This document shows, piece after piece, positions 27,541-36,279 of a stretch of 64,000 bases of DNA (its first letter is position 1; each line of letters begins with the position of its first letter). Position numbers and translations under genes: made by a program. Source of the DNA: Planococcus sp. CPCC 101016 (lineage in GTDB: Bacteria; Bacillota; Bacilli; Bacillales_A; Planococcaceae); the NCBI RefSeq assembly GCF_007859295.1, contig NZ_VOHB01000006.1:124001-188000 (forward strand). The letters are read 5' to 3'. The notes under the pieces are model-generated. The model was given only the letters and a program-made list of their open reading frames with translations, searched no databases and was not told the DNA's origin.

Positions 27541-28432
27541 AGTTTTTCCCCACTTTCGCAATGAAAATTTCTTCGAGGGAAGGTTCTTCTATTGCAAAAT
27601 GGCGAAGTGTTCCTAAATCCATTGCTTTTGCCAACAGGACTTGTGCAACAGTTTCATCTGCAACCTGAAACAAAGCCCCATCTTTCGTTTTGGTAAAATG
27701 ATCAACACCTGCTACAGCGCTTAACTGGCTAAGGTCGGCATTCATATTTAAACGAACTTTCTGTTTGCCAAATGATCTTTTCACTTCGCGGATTGAGCCT
27801 CCAACTACTACTTTTCCGCGATCTAAAATGCTCATATCGTCACATAATTCCTCGACATGATCCATTCGGTGGCTGGAAAAGACAATCGTTGCTCCTTGCT
27901 TCTGAAAATCCAAAATGGCTCCTTTCAACATTTCCACATTAACTGGATCGAGTCCTGAAAAAGGCTCATCCAATATCAACAACGAGGGTTTATGCAGAAG
28001 CGATGCAATCAATTGAATTTTTTGCTGATTGCCTTTGGACAACTCCTCGACTTTTTTTTGTCTGTAATGCGGAACTTCAAAACGCTCCAGCCAGGCAGCC
28101 GTTTCGCGCTTGGCATCTGCCTTTGACATCTTTCGCAGCTGCGCCAAATAAACCAGCTGCTCTTCCACTTTCATCTTCGGATATAAACCGCGTTCTTCCG
28201 GCAGATAACCGATTTCCGGACTGTTAGCATATGTAATGGGGTTTCCTTTCCACCTGACTGTTCCATGAGTCGGGTCCAGCAAACCCAGAATCATCCTGAA
28301 AGTCGTCGTCTTACCTGCTCCATTGGCACCTAGAAATCCATGCATCCCGCCTTCTTCGATCGACAGTGAAAGATTATCCACTGCTGTAAAATCGCCGAAT
28401 TTTTTTGTTGCCTGTTCTACATACAAAGCCAT
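27533..28432 (-). CDS. yhaQ: ABC transporter ATP-binding protein YhaQ
   Basis: ATPase partner of YhaP, 299 residues. Walker A GANGAGKTTT near 35-44, signature LSKGNQQK, Walker B LLILDEPFSGLDPVN, H-loop SSHRM. The C-terminal region after residue 220 is the DUF4162-like extension common to NatA-type ATPases. Confidence 0.9.
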   Translation of the reverse strand: MALYVEQATKKFGDFTAVDNLSLSIEEGGMHGFLGANGAGKTTTFRMILGLLDPTHGTVRWKGNPITYANSPEIGYLPEERGLYPKMKVEEQLVYLAQLRKMSKADAKRETAAWLERFEVPHYRQKKVEELSKGNQQKIQLIASLLHKPSLLILDEPFSGLDPVNVEMLKGAILDFQKQGATIVFSSHRMDHVEELCDDMSILDRGKVVVGGSIREVKRSFGKQKVRLNMNADLSQLSAVAGVDHFTKTKDGALFQVADETVAQVLLAKAMDLGTLRHFAIEEPSLEEIFIAKVGKNYA

Positions 28433-28559
28433 TTCCGTTCGCCCCTTCCTTTCTACTTATTACGAAACATCTGCCGAAATGTTTCAAAAATTGCAGGACT
28501 TTTCAAAAGAAACCCTTTATACTTAAAATGAATATCCATTCAGAAAGGATTGATTTCGT

Positions 28560-28745
28560 TTGAGAACCTATAAACTCACAGCATTTGAACAAACAGGAAA
28601 ACAGATATTAGATGAAACATTTACCGCTGAAACTGACGATGAAGCACGCGATAAAGGAAGAGTGATTCTTGAAGAGAAAGAGCTGCTTAAGCAAACGCAC
28701 CGCCTCGCTTCGCCCGCCGGCAAGCTCCTTCTTTTCCATTCATAA
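28560..28745 (+). CDS. yhzD: YhzD-like protein (61 aa)
   Basis: 61 residues, small soluble protein with a TTG start and AAAGGA 9 nt upstream. The C-terminal THRLASPAGKLLLFHS is the recognisable family motif; the middle (ETFTAETDDEARDKGRVIL) is acidic and helical. B. subtilis YhzD has the same length and lies in the same neighbourhood, by memory. Function unknown. A sequence resembling a FadR site (AAAATGAATATCCATTCA) precedes it. Confidence 0.65.
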   Translation: MRTYKLTAFEQTGKQILDETFTAETDDEARDKGRVILEEKELLKQTHRLASPAGKLLLFHS

Positions 28746-28751
28746 GAACGT

Positions 28752-28785
28752 AAAAAGCATGGCGGATTTTTTCCGCCATGCTTTG
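28752..28785. terminator. Bidirectional terminator yhzD / yhaR
   Basis: AAAAAGCATGGCGGA / TCCGCCATGCTTTGTT between convergent genes. Confidence 0.88.
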
Positions 28786-29565
28786 TTATTCTCCTTTAAA
28801 TTCGGGTTTGCGCTTTTCGACGAATGCCTGTATGCCTTCCAGATGATCCGCCGATTTTCGCATGGCCGTTTGAGCTGCCGCTTCCATTTCTAACACTTTT
28901 TCCAGTTCAGCCACTTTTAATTGGTGAAGGATATACTTGGATGCTAACTTAGCGCTGATTGGAGATGCAATGACATCAGCTGCGTAGCTTTCAGCTTGTT
29001 CAAGTGCGCGTCCCTCAGCAGTGACTTCCTCGATCAGCCCTTTCGCCAGTGCGTCATGCGCTTTTAAGGTTTGACCTGCCCAAATAATCTGCTTGGCTTT
29101 TGGCACACCTACACGCTCTTTCATAAAGAAATGACCGCCGCCGTCTGGTACTAAACCGATGCCGATAAAATTCATGGCCAATTTGCTGTTTTCCTCAGCA
29201 ATGACATGGTCACAAGCCAATGCCATACTGAAGCCCAGTCCTGCCGATGCTCCGTGAATGACCGCTATCGTTATCTGCGGCAAGGTGTAGAGTGCTTTCG
29301 CTAATCGGCTGACATCCTTCATGACCAATTCGATATCCATTGGATTTTCTGGATCCATCATTTCTTTGATGTCGCCACCTGCCGAAAATGCCCTTCCTTC
29401 GCCTCGGATGATCAGTACCTGTATGGTGCTGTCCTGCACAAGTGATTCGAAGCAGTCTGCCAACTCTTTCATCATCGTACCGTTCATGGCATTCATCGAT
29501 TTTGGGCGATTCAGCACCAGATGGCCAATTCGTCCTTGTTTCGTCAATTCAATCGTCTCATACAT
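28786..29565 (-). CDS. yhaR: Enoyl-CoA hydratase/isomerase family protein YhaR
   Basis: Crotonase-fold enzyme, 259 residues. Oxyanion-hole motif AFSAGGDIKEM near 58-68 and HGASAGLGFSMALACD near 103-118. The second conserved glutamate position reads GIGLVPDGGGHFF, with Asp instead of the Glu pairing of classical hydratases, so the reaction may be isomerase-like. The ATG at 29565 follows AAGGGGTG; an ORF opening to 29601 would start upstream of that site. Not in an operon with other fatty-acid genes. Confidence 0.85.
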   Translation of the reverse strand: MYETIELTKQGRIGHLVLNRPKSMNAMNGTMMKELADCFESLVQDSTIQVLIIRGEGRAFSAGGDIKEMMDPENPMDIELVMKDVSRLAKALYTLPQITIAVIHGASAGLGFSMALACDHVIAEENSKLAMNFIGIGLVPDGGGHFFMKERVGVPKAKQIIWAGQTLKAHDALAKGLIEEVTAEGRALEQAESYAADVIASPISAKLASKYILHQLKVAELEKVLEMEAAAQTAMRKSADHLEGIQAFVEKRKPEFKGE

Positions 29566-29586
29566 AAAAAAAGACACCCCTTCGTA

Positions 29587-29604
29587 AAAATGAATTGTCA
29601 TTCA
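29587..29604. promoter_or_regulatory. Possible degenerate FadR operator upstream of yhaR
   Basis: AAAATGAATTGTCATTCA: the right half is a perfect FadR half-site TCATTCA and the left keeps 5 of 7 positions at the correct 4-nt spacing. It lies about 22 bp upstream of an acyl-CoA-metabolism gene, which makes FadR control plausible but unproven. Confidence 0.35.
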
Positions 29605-29653
29605 CCTTTACGTATTCGGTGTCTCTCTTTAATAATCCTTTATTTCTGCGAAA

Positions 29654-30001
29654 TTACATGCTTTCGTATAAAGATTGTACCGGCTTAATCAAGACACGGT
29701 TCACTTCTTCGATCATTTGGCTTAATCCCATTTCGGCTTCAAGCATAGCTAGGATTTTTTCGTTTTGTTGAGCCGCTTGTGCAGTGCTCTGCGCGTTCAT
29801 CATTTCTTCTTCTGTGATTTCTTCGCCTTGTGTCTGTTTCTGTTGAAGAGAAATCTGCAAATCACGGAAAGTCTTGAACAATTCGTTTGCTTCATTGTCA
29901 GAAGTGACTTGTGCAACTGCCTCTTCTAATTTTTTGAACTCGTCTGTTTCACGGAACGTGCTTTCTAATTTGTTGATGTCGTCGTAAATGTTTACTGCCA
30001 T
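29654..30001 (-). CDS. yheA: YlbF/YmcA-family protein YheA
   Basis: Small all-helical protein of 115 residues. The helical hairpin FRDLQISLQQKQTQGEEITEEE is the conserved core of the YlbF/YmcA/YheA family; the rest is charged helix. AAGGAGA precedes a cluster of three in-frame ATGs; I choose the last (MAVNIYDD), which matches the N-terminus of B. subtilis YheA and has the best spacing. Paralogues YlbF and YmcA act with YaaT in RNA processing; YheA's own role is unknown. It follows yheB by 22 bp. Confidence 0.85.
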   Translation of the reverse strand: MAVNIYDDINKLESTFRETDEFKKLEEAVAQVTSDNEANELFKTFRDLQISLQQKQTQGEEITEEEMMNAQSTAQAAQQNEKILAMLEAEMGLSQMIEEVNRVLIKPVQSLYESM

Positions 30002-30023
30002 TTTCATCATTCTCCTTCTGTTG

Positions 30024-31175
30024 TCAGTTTAGTATCATAACGAAAATCCCTTGGAAGATTCCAATGAATCCTCCCAGAAAAGCGCCCAATACGGTAATCA
30101 TCTTGAATTCTCTCCGTGATATCCCTAGCACCAATTCTTCCAGGCGGCTGAGCGGCAGAGAATCGACTTGCTCTTTCACCATACCTTCCATATCAATTTT
30201 CAATATGGTTTCTTCCAGTTTATACTCGCCTTGCTCGAAGACAAAGTCTGTCACAAGCGGAGTAATATTGACACTTGTCCATTCTAACCCTCCAGGCCAA
30301 GTCTCTGCAAGTGTTGCGTTCAAACGTGTGGATATCCGCGCTTTTTCACGAACATATTGTTTGACTGCTGACAATGCTGTATCAAAGTCGAATTCCTTCA
30401 GCAGTTCGTCGACTCTTCTGTCCTGCACCTTTTCCCATTCGCTGAATGCCAAAGTTCCCAACAGTTCAAAGGTTCTAGGGGAATTAAGAAACTTGATGAT
30501 TTCAGGCTGAATGCGGTCAACCAAAGGTTTAGACTCACCCAAAATCGAATGCAGCATATGGCCGAAACGCCCGCGAGATTCCAAAAATTCATCCAGCAGC
30601 GACTTGATGGTCTGTCTGCCATGCGGCGATTCAAAATAATCCGAGCCTTGATCAATTGCATATTGTACGCCTTCGAACAACTTTGTTTCTGTTTCCGCTT
30701 TCCAATTGTCCGGCATCAGTTCACGGATTGTTTTTCCTGCGATATATGCCTGCAGTGAATCTTTTTGAAGATCCACCAATTCATCCAGCTTCGCTTCGAT
30801 TTTTAGATCCACGTCTGTCTGCCGGGCAGCAAGCAGCCAATCATTGAAGGTTTTCGGTGAATCGAATACATGCTTGTTCAGCTGCCGATTGATCCATTTC
30901 TCCACTTTCACGTGCATTTCCTCATTGAAAAAACGCTTTTTGAATGTTTCCGGAGTCAATAGATGCTCAACAACAGTCCGTCCCAATTGACGGGATAATT
31001 CATCGCGTCGTTTTGGAATAAGCCCCGGCGTCAGCGGAACTCGCCACTTTCCGATATACTTTGCCTCGTAAGGCCAAAACAGCATTTTAATTGCCAAATG
31101 ATTGGTTACGCCACCTATGATCGCACCGACCACTGCCATAAAAACCAAGGTCCATATAATAGTCACTTTTGTCAC
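30024..31175 (-). CDS. yheB: DUF445 family membrane protein YheB
   Basis: 383 residues. A membrane helix at each end (about 6-26 and 360-382) flanks a large soluble helical domain, the DUF445 layout. The motif GGVTNHLAIKMLFWPYEAKYIG near 21-42 is highly conserved in the family. The only start supported by alignment is GTG at 31175, with a poor ribosome binding site. Co-transcribed with yheA as in B. subtilis. Function unknown. Confidence 0.87.
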   Translation of the reverse strand: MTKVTIIWTLVFMAVVGAIIGGVTNHLAIKMLFWPYEAKYIGKWRVPLTPGLIPKRRDELSRQLGRTVVEHLLTPETFKKRFFNEEMHVKVEKWINRQLNKHVFDSPKTFNDWLLAARQTDVDLKIEAKLDELVDLQKDSLQAYIAGKTIRELMPDNWKAETETKLFEGVQYAIDQGSDYFESPHGRQTIKSLLDEFLESRGRFGHMLHSILGESKPLVDRIQPEIIKFLNSPRTFELLGTLAFSEWEKVQDRRVDELLKEFDFDTALSAVKQYVREKARISTRLNATLAETWPGGLEWTSVNITPLVTDFVFEQGEYKLEETILKIDMEGMVKEQVDSLPLSRLEELVLGISRREFKMITVLGAFLGGFIGIFQGIFVMILN

Positions 31176-31247
31176 TCATTTCTTTTCTGCTTTGTGTATT
31201 CAGTCCAATCCCCTATAATGATAAGAGTATAGCAAAGGGGGATCTGC

Positions 31248-31451
31248 ATGCTTCAGCATTTCAAATTTAAACCGATGTTCGAAAATCGTCAATTGCCGGG
31301 ATGGGACATCTCCTTCTTTTATAAAAATGAACGGATTACTGGAGAGTACCACCCGGATGGCAGCATCGTTTGGCGTTCAAAACCGCCTCAAGACGAAGAA
31401 ACCATCAAAACCATGATTCACGAGCTGATGCTCTACCATGTATACGATTAA
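31248..31451 (+). CDS. yheE: YheE family protein (67 aa)
   Basis: 67-residue soluble protein with a conserved run WDISFFYKNERITGEYHPDG; DUF5342/YheE type. AAAGGGGGATC precedes the ATG, a TATAAT box is at 31214-31219 and an intrinsic terminator follows. It lies between yheB and yheH as in B. subtilis. No function known. Confidence 0.75.
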   Translation: MLQHFKFKPMFENRQLPGWDISFFYKNERITGEYHPDGSIVWRSKPPQDEETIKTMIHELMLYHVYD

Positions 31452-31479
31452 AGCGCCGGAAAGTTCCTGCGCTTTTTTT
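31452..31479 (+). terminator. Terminator of yheE
   Basis: AGCGC-C-GGAA / TTCC-T-GCGCT stem followed by TTTTTT. Confidence 0.75.
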
Positions 31480-31542
31480 CGTACGCTCTTTCAATTATAA
31501 GGAACGGAAGCTGAATTTAACAGCGATAGCTTCTTAAGACAT

Positions 31543-31590
31543 AAAAAAAGGGAATGCCCCTTACCCTACAGATTGGGTTTGGGACATTCC
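31543..31590 (-). terminator. Terminator of yheI-yheH
   Basis: GGAATGTCCC / GGGGCATTCC stem beginning within the last codons of yheH and ending in TTTTTTT. Confidence 0.75.
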
Positions 31591-33315
31591 TGATTGAATT
31601 TTATACATCTGGTAATAGGTGCCGCCTAGCTTCATCAATTCCTCATGAGAACCGGCTTCTGCAATTTCACCCTTTTCCAGTACTAGGATGCGATCAGCGT
31701 TCTTGATGGTTGACAGACGATGGGCGATGATAAATGTCGTTCTGCCTTTTTTTAACACATCCATAGCGTGCTGAATGATTTCTTCTGTTTCTGTGTCGAT
31801 ATTGGATGTTGCTTCATCCAATATTAAAATTGCCGGATCGAATGCCAGTGCACGGGCAAAGGAAACCAATTGACGTTGTCCTGAAGAAAGCGTACTGCCT
31901 TTTTCCACTACCGGCTCATCAATTCCTTTCGGCAAGTGATTCAATACCCGCTCACCGCCAACTGCGGCTAACGCATCAATCACCATTTGGCGGGTGATTC
32001 GCTCGTCTCCAAGCGTCACATTCGATTCAATCGTCCCACTGAACAAATATGGATCTTGCAAAACAATTCCCATATGCTCCCTGACCGACTGTCTCGGCAT
32101 GTCATTGATATTGACGCCATCGATGGTGATAGCCCCATTGGAGACGTCATAGAACCGGAACAAGAGGTTCATGATGGAACTCTTGCCGGAACCGGTGTGT
32201 CCGACAAGCGCTACAGTTTCCCCTTGCTTCGCTTCAAAGGAAATGTCCTTCAGCACATACTCTTTCTCCTTGTAGGCAAACCATACTTTCTCAAAACGAA
32301 CATTCCCACGGTAACGCTCAATTTTCTTGTCCACTACCGCTTCCCCATCTTGATCGAGCAGACGGAATACCCTTTCTGCAGCCACCAATGCCTGCTCAAG
32401 ACGGCCAAACTGGTTGACAATGCCGCTGATCGGATTGAACAGCCTGATAATATAGTCGATAAACGCATACAGCACACCGACCGTTACAACTGTACTGCCG
32501 GACATAGCCGCACCGCCGAAATACCAGATAAACAGAATAAAAGTCAAAGATCGCAGCACACCAACTAAATTGTAGGAAGCTGCTCCTTCAAGAATCAACA
32601 ATTTCTTCTGGTATTTATAATGTTCATCGTTCATTTCTTCGAATTCATCTTTCATCTTGCGTTCACGACGGAATGCCTGAATGATAGTCATTCCTTGCAC
32701 TGATTCATTGATCATAGCGTTCATTTCACTAACTTTTTCCCGGACTATGTGATTATAGCGTGCTGCATACTTGCGGTATACGAGCATCCACACATATAGC
32801 AAAGGAATTAGAATCAAAGTCATGGAAGCCATTTTCCAATCCAGATAAAACAGCGCGACATAAATTCCACCCATATACATAAAGCTTGTGGCAAATTGAG
32901 ACAACACGGTTACGAATAAATCCCGGATGGCTTCTGTATCATTGGTGATGCGCGCCACCACCTTACCTGCTGGCAAATTATCAAAATAACGGATCGGTAA
33001 GGTTTGTGTATGTTCGTAAACGTCGTTGCGCATCTTCCGGATAATCCGGTTAGCCCCTTGCTGCAGAAGAATGGACTGAAAGTAACGGAAAATCGCCGTT
33101 ACAACAGCCAGCCCAAAGAATAAAGCCAATAAATAAGCAATCGGCTCAAAGTTTACTGTGTCTCCTGAAACTGCTATATGATTATCGATGATCTCTTTGG
33201 CAATAAGCGGTGCTGCCAAATCGGCAGCTACTGCGATAGCCAACATCACTAATCCGAAGAGTAGGACGCCTTTAAAATTCATTGCATATTGTAGTAATCG
33301 TTTTCCTGTTCCCAT
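31561..33315 (-). CDS. bmrD: Multidrug ABC exporter subunit YheH (BmrD type)
   Basis: Half-transporter with fused membrane and ATPase domains, 584 residues. Six helices in the first 310 residues, then Walker A GHTGSGKSS, signature LSSGQRQLVSFA and Walker B ILILDEATSNID with an intact catalytic glutamate. It forms a heterodimer with YheI, encoded 2 bp upstream; this subunit carries the competent ATP site. Shorter than B. subtilis BmrD (673), lacking the extra N-terminal region. AGGAGGTG ribosome binding site. Confidence 0.85.
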   Translation of the reverse strand: MGTGKRLLQYAMNFKGVLLFGLVMLAIAVAADLAAPLIAKEIIDNHIAVSGDTVNFEPIAYLLALFFGLAVVTAIFRYFQSILLQQGANRIIRKMRNDVYEHTQTLPIRYFDNLPAGKVVARITNDTEAIRDLFVTVLSQFATSFMYMGGIYVALFYLDWKMASMTLILIPLLYVWMLVYRKYAARYNHIVREKVSEMNAMINESVQGMTIIQAFRRERKMKDEFEEMNDEHYKYQKKLLILEGAASYNLVGVLRSLTFILFIWYFGGAAMSGSTVVTVGVLYAFIDYIIRLFNPISGIVNQFGRLEQALVAAERVFRLLDQDGEAVVDKKIERYRGNVRFEKVWFAYKEKEYVLKDISFEAKQGETVALVGHTGSGKSSIMNLLFRFYDVSNGAITIDGVNINDMPRQSVREHMGIVLQDPYLFSGTIESNVTLGDERITRQMVIDALAAVGGERVLNHLPKGIDEPVVEKGSTLSSGQRQLVSFARALAFDPAILILDEATSNIDTETEEIIQHAMDVLKKGRTTFIIAHRLSTIKNADRILVLEKGEIAEAGSHEELMKLGGTYYQMYKIQSGMSQTQSVG

Positions 33316-33317
33316 GT

Positions 33318-35054
33318 TTACACCTCCTCGATTTGCTGTCGGAGGAATTGTTCATTATACCAGCCGTTCGTTTTCAGCAAATCACCATGAGTTCCTTCTT
33401 CAATAATTTTACCTTCGTCCAATACCACAATCCAATCAGCATGCTTCACCGCAGAAAGTCTGTGCGTAGTGATAATGGTGGTCTTTCCGGACCGTTCTGC
33501 CTGGATGTTTTCAATGATGCGTGCTTCCGTTTTCGCGTCGACCGCTGAAAGCGAATCATCGAGGATCAGAATTTCCGGATTTTTTATTAACGCCCGTGCG
33601 ATTGAAATCCGCTGCTTCTGACCTCCGGACAAGGCTACCCCTTTTTCGCCAACCAGTGTATCAAGCCCGTTTGGCAATAATGCCAAATCCTTTTCAAAGT
33701 AGGAAAGACGAAGCGCTTCAATCAACTCTTCTTCACTGGCATCCGATTTACCGAACAGGATGTTTTCCCGGATTGTCCGTGAAAACAGCACATGGTCTTG
33801 GGGCACATAGCCAATCCAACTGCGTAATTGATCTTTCGTCAATTTTTTCAATTCAATGCCATTCATCAGGATGGACCCTTGTCCTGTTGGATACTCTCTC
33901 ATCAATTGCTTAACGAAAGTCGATTTGCCGCTTCCGGTTTTCCCGACAATGCCCAATGTCTGTCCACTGTTCATCGATAAATTGATGCCTTGAAGGTTGA
34001 TGGAGCTTGACTGGGGATAGGTAAAACTGAAATCCTTGAAGCCGATCTGCTCTGGCCGCCCGGTTTTGGCAGGTTCCTTCGGATCAATGACATCCTCAGG
34101 ATAATCCAGGGTTTCATTAACACGGTCCAAAGAAGCATTGCCTCGTTGCAGAATATTGATCAGTTCACCGATTGCGAACATCGGCCAGACAATCATACCC
34201 AGGTAAACATTGAATGCGACCAAATCTCCCAACGACATGGTTCCTTCAGCTACCAAGAATGCACCGTAGCCTAGACCAATCATGTAGCTGATGGATGTCA
34301 ACACTTTGGTTACAGGAGCAAACAATGCGTCAATCCGTTCAACGGCCATATTTTTCTCATAAACATCATCCGTCATATCCGCAAATTGCTGCTCTGATGC
34401 TCGCTCTTGTACATAGGCCCGAATCACTCGAACGCCTCCGACTGATTCCAGGACACTGTCGTTCATGTCACCAAACGCTTCCTGGGCTTCCATATAGCGT
34501 ACATGAATTTTTTTGCCCAGAATCTGGACTACGATGGCAAGAATAGGCAATGGAATCATAGCTAGGAACGTCAATTCCCAGGAAACCAATACGCCCATGG
34601 CAACAATGATTGTAGCCATGTACAAGGTTGAATCCACCAATGTCAAAATACCGAATCCTGCTGTTTCGGAAATTGCCTTCAAATCGTTGGTGGCACGTGC
34701 CATCAAATCCCCTGTCCGATTTTTCTCATAAAAAGTCGGAGTCATTTTTAAGAAATGCCCCATAAGACTTGAGCGGAGCTGCCGTTCAATAACATAAGCA
34801 CCTCCGAACAATTGATACTGCCATACAAAATTGATCAAATAAGCGAGGACTAGAGATATACCTAGAACCGCAATATACTGCCACATTAATCCCACCGTTA
34901 GTTGTCCTTGAGCAATGGAATCGATAGCCACACCGATTAGCCATGGAGGGATAATTTCTAAAATATTTGCAACAAATAGCAGGGCAACAGCTATGGTATA
35001 TCTTTTCCAATTTTCTTTAAAAAACCATTTCAATTTCCATAATACGTCAAACAT
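33318..35054 (-). CDS. bmrC: Multidrug ABC exporter subunit YheI (BmrC type)
   Basis: Half-transporter, 578 residues, six helices plus nucleotide-binding domain. Walker A GKTGSGKSTF and signature LSGGQKQRISIA are canonical, but Walker B reads ILILDDSLSAVD, with Asp replacing the catalytic Glu. This is the asymmetric arrangement of BmrC/BmrD heterodimers: one degenerate and one active site. The 5' leader (35089-35432) carries a promoter, two short ORFs and an intrinsic terminator, suggesting antibiotic-dependent attenuation. Only a weak ribosome binding site (AGAAGG) precedes the ATG. Confidence 0.88.
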   Translation of the reverse strand: MFDVLWKLKWFFKENWKRYTIAVALLFVANILEIIPPWLIGVAIDSIAQGQLTVGLMWQYIAVLGISLVLAYLINFVWQYQLFGGAYVIERQLRSSLMGHFLKMTPTFYEKNRTGDLMARATNDLKAISETAGFGILTLVDSTLYMATIIVAMGVLVSWELTFLAMIPLPILAIVVQILGKKIHVRYMEAQEAFGDMNDSVLESVGGVRVIRAYVQERASEQQFADMTDDVYEKNMAVERIDALFAPVTKVLTSISYMIGLGYGAFLVAEGTMSLGDLVAFNVYLGMIVWPMFAIGELINILQRGNASLDRVNETLDYPEDVIDPKEPAKTGRPEQIGFKDFSFTYPQSSSINLQGINLSMNSGQTLGIVGKTGSGKSTFVKQLMREYPTGQGSILMNGIELKKLTKDQLRSWIGYVPQDHVLFSRTIRENILFGKSDASEEELIEALRLSYFEKDLALLPNGLDTLVGEKGVALSGGQKQRISIARALIKNPEILILDDSLSAVDAKTEARIIENIQAERSGKTTIITTHRLSAVKHADWIVVLDEGKIIEEGTHGDLLKTNGWYNEQFLRQQIEEV

Positions 35055-35088
35055 CTTTTACGCCTTCTTTCTTTTTTTTACCTCTCAG

Positions 35089-35145
35089 CTAATCGCCTTC
35101 TAGCGATTCTTTCATCATAATTTTCCCTTTTTGAAGTCGTTTCAT
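35089..35145 (-). CDS. Second short ORF in the bmrC leader (18 aa)
   Basis: MKRLQKGKIMMKESLEGD, preceded by GAGGAG at 9 nt and ending 34 nt before the bmrC start. It lies downstream of the leader terminator, so it is read only when transcription passes that point. It could couple translation into bmrC, whose own site is weak. No homologue known to me. Confidence 0.45.
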   Translation of the reverse strand: MKRLQKGKIMMKESLEGD

Positions 35146-35202
35146 CTTCAACAGCTCCTCTTTTATATTTATTTAAACAGTTCAGAAAACCGATTAAATC
35201 AC

Positions 35203-35235
35203 AAAAAAGCGCGCGCCTCGTTTATGGGCGCACGC
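35203..35235 (-). terminator. Intrinsic terminator inside the bmrC leader
   Basis: GCGTGCGCC / GGCGCGCGC (one G-T pair, 9 bp, very GC-rich) followed by TTTTTT. It lies after the first leader ORF and 150 bp before bmrC in the same direction; its position between promoter and gene makes it an attenuator candidate. Confidence 0.8.
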
Positions 35236-35294
35236 TCATGGAAACAGGACTGGGTTGCAGACCGGTCCCTAACATTTCTATTTCCGAAATAAAA

Positions 35295-35372
35295 TCAGAA
35301 AAAAACTTCAGGAGGGTCTGACAATGATATTAAATTGATTATCATGTTATTTTTCAACTTTTCCATCATCAT
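35295..35372 (-). CDS. Leader peptide of the bmrCD-type operon (25 aa)
   Basis: 25-codon ORF MMMEKLKNNMIINLISLSDP followed by PEVFF, with GGAGGTT directly upstream of the first ATG. A promoter lies 30-60 bp upstream. Codons 19-22 encode Asp-Pro-Pro-Glu, a class of sequence that slows ribosomes. The equivalent B. subtilis operon is controlled by the translated leader bmrB; this peptide differs in length and sequence from what I recall of BmrB. The ATG triplet run gives three possible starts. Confidence 0.6.
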   Translation of the reverse strand: MMMEKLKNNMIINLISLSDPPEVFF

Positions 35373-35402
35373 AACCTCCATTTCCTTTTATTTGTTAATT
35401 CA

Positions 35403-35432
35403 AGAGTACCAAAGTCTTTTTTGAATTGTCAA
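35403..35432 (-). promoter_or_regulatory. Promoter of the bmrC leader
   Basis: TTGACA (perfect -35), 18-bp spacer, TACTCT on the minus strand; 30 bp upstream of the leader ORF. Confidence 0.65.
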
Positions 35433-35531
35433 CATTTTTCGAAAATACTTTCTTTATGAAAATTGCAGATGTTTTCATTTCCAGGTCTGAGGGTATTTTA
35501 CCATTAAGAGATATTGGGCGAGGTGAAAGTA

Positions 35532-36050
35532 ATGTTTAAAAACATCGCAGTGGCTTATGACGGATCTGAAGGAAGCAGAATCGCATTTGATAAGGCAATA
35601 GAATTTGTCAAAATATTGCCGGACGTCAAGCTTTCTGTAATTTACGTCAATGAGGATTACCGGGAAAGTTTGGGCTATATGGATGCTGGCAATGCTTCGG
35701 CACCTGTGATCTCGGCAAACGTCGACAGCAACTATGCTCAATTCATGCCCCCGGGAATTGGCGACGAAGGCTTCAATCCACCAAAGGATTATGACAATAC
35801 AACGGCCGAATATTCAAAGCATATGCACAATTCCATTCAACAGCAGCTTGACACACATAATGTTAAAGCTTCTGTACTTGCGCTAGAAGGAAATGCAACC
35901 AAAACCATCTCTGCTTTTATCGAGGAGCAAAATATCGATTTGCTGGTTATCGGCAATAGCGGAAAATCAGGACTGCAGAAATTTTTTGTAGGATCTGTAA
36001 GCAAAAAATTAATCAAAGATTCTCCAAGTTCGATTCTTGTAGTTAAGTAA
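35532..36050 (+). CDS. Universal stress protein (UspA family)
   Basis: 172 residues, single Usp domain. N-terminal FKNIAVAYDGSEGSRIA and the C-terminal ATP-binding loop GNSGKSGLQKFFVGSVSKKL (G-x2-G-x9-GS type) indicate an ATP-binding member. There is an insertion around residues 50-90 compared with minimal Usp proteins. ATG at 35532 with GAGGTGA upstream. Role in stress survival is assumed from family only. Confidence 0.88.
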   Translation: MFKNIAVAYDGSEGSRIAFDKAIEFVKILPDVKLSVIYVNEDYRESLGYMDAGNASAPVISANVDSNYAQFMPPGIGDEGFNPPKDYDNTTAEYSKHMHNSIQQQLDTHNVKASVLALEGNATKTISAFIEEQNIDLLVIGNSGKSGLQKFFVGSVSKKLIKDSPSSILVVK

Positions 36051-36112
36051 GTTATTATTCTCCTTTAAAATAAGGAGCTCTTTATTTATTGACCATGAAA
36101 ATAACATAAACT

Positions 36113-36159
36113 ATCCGGTCTGTTGAGAAAAACTATTTGTCAGCAGCACCGGATTTTTT
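36113..36159 (+). terminator. Terminator downstream of the Usp gene
   Basis: Long stem ATCCGGT-CTGTTGA / TCAGCAG-ACCGGAT followed by TTTTT, about 65 bp beyond the Usp stop. Confidence 0.75.
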
Positions 36160-36279
36160 AGATTCGGATGAGTTATTATCACAATTTCATCACAAATTTA
36201 GTAGTTTATTTTCCTAAAGGATGGGTAAAGATTACTAGTAAGAAAAATCGGTTCGACCAACAGGAAGAAGGAATCACCC

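Noticed and set aside
35320..35345. Fur-like sequence TGATATTAAATTGATTATCA
   Set aside because: It falls inside the bmrC leader ORF, downstream of the promoter, and the two halves match the 7-1-7 Fur pattern poorly.
36060..36086. CTCCTT / AAGGAG hairpin after the universal stress gene
   Set aside because: Short stem with an imperfect T-run; the stronger structure at 36113-36159 is the better terminator.
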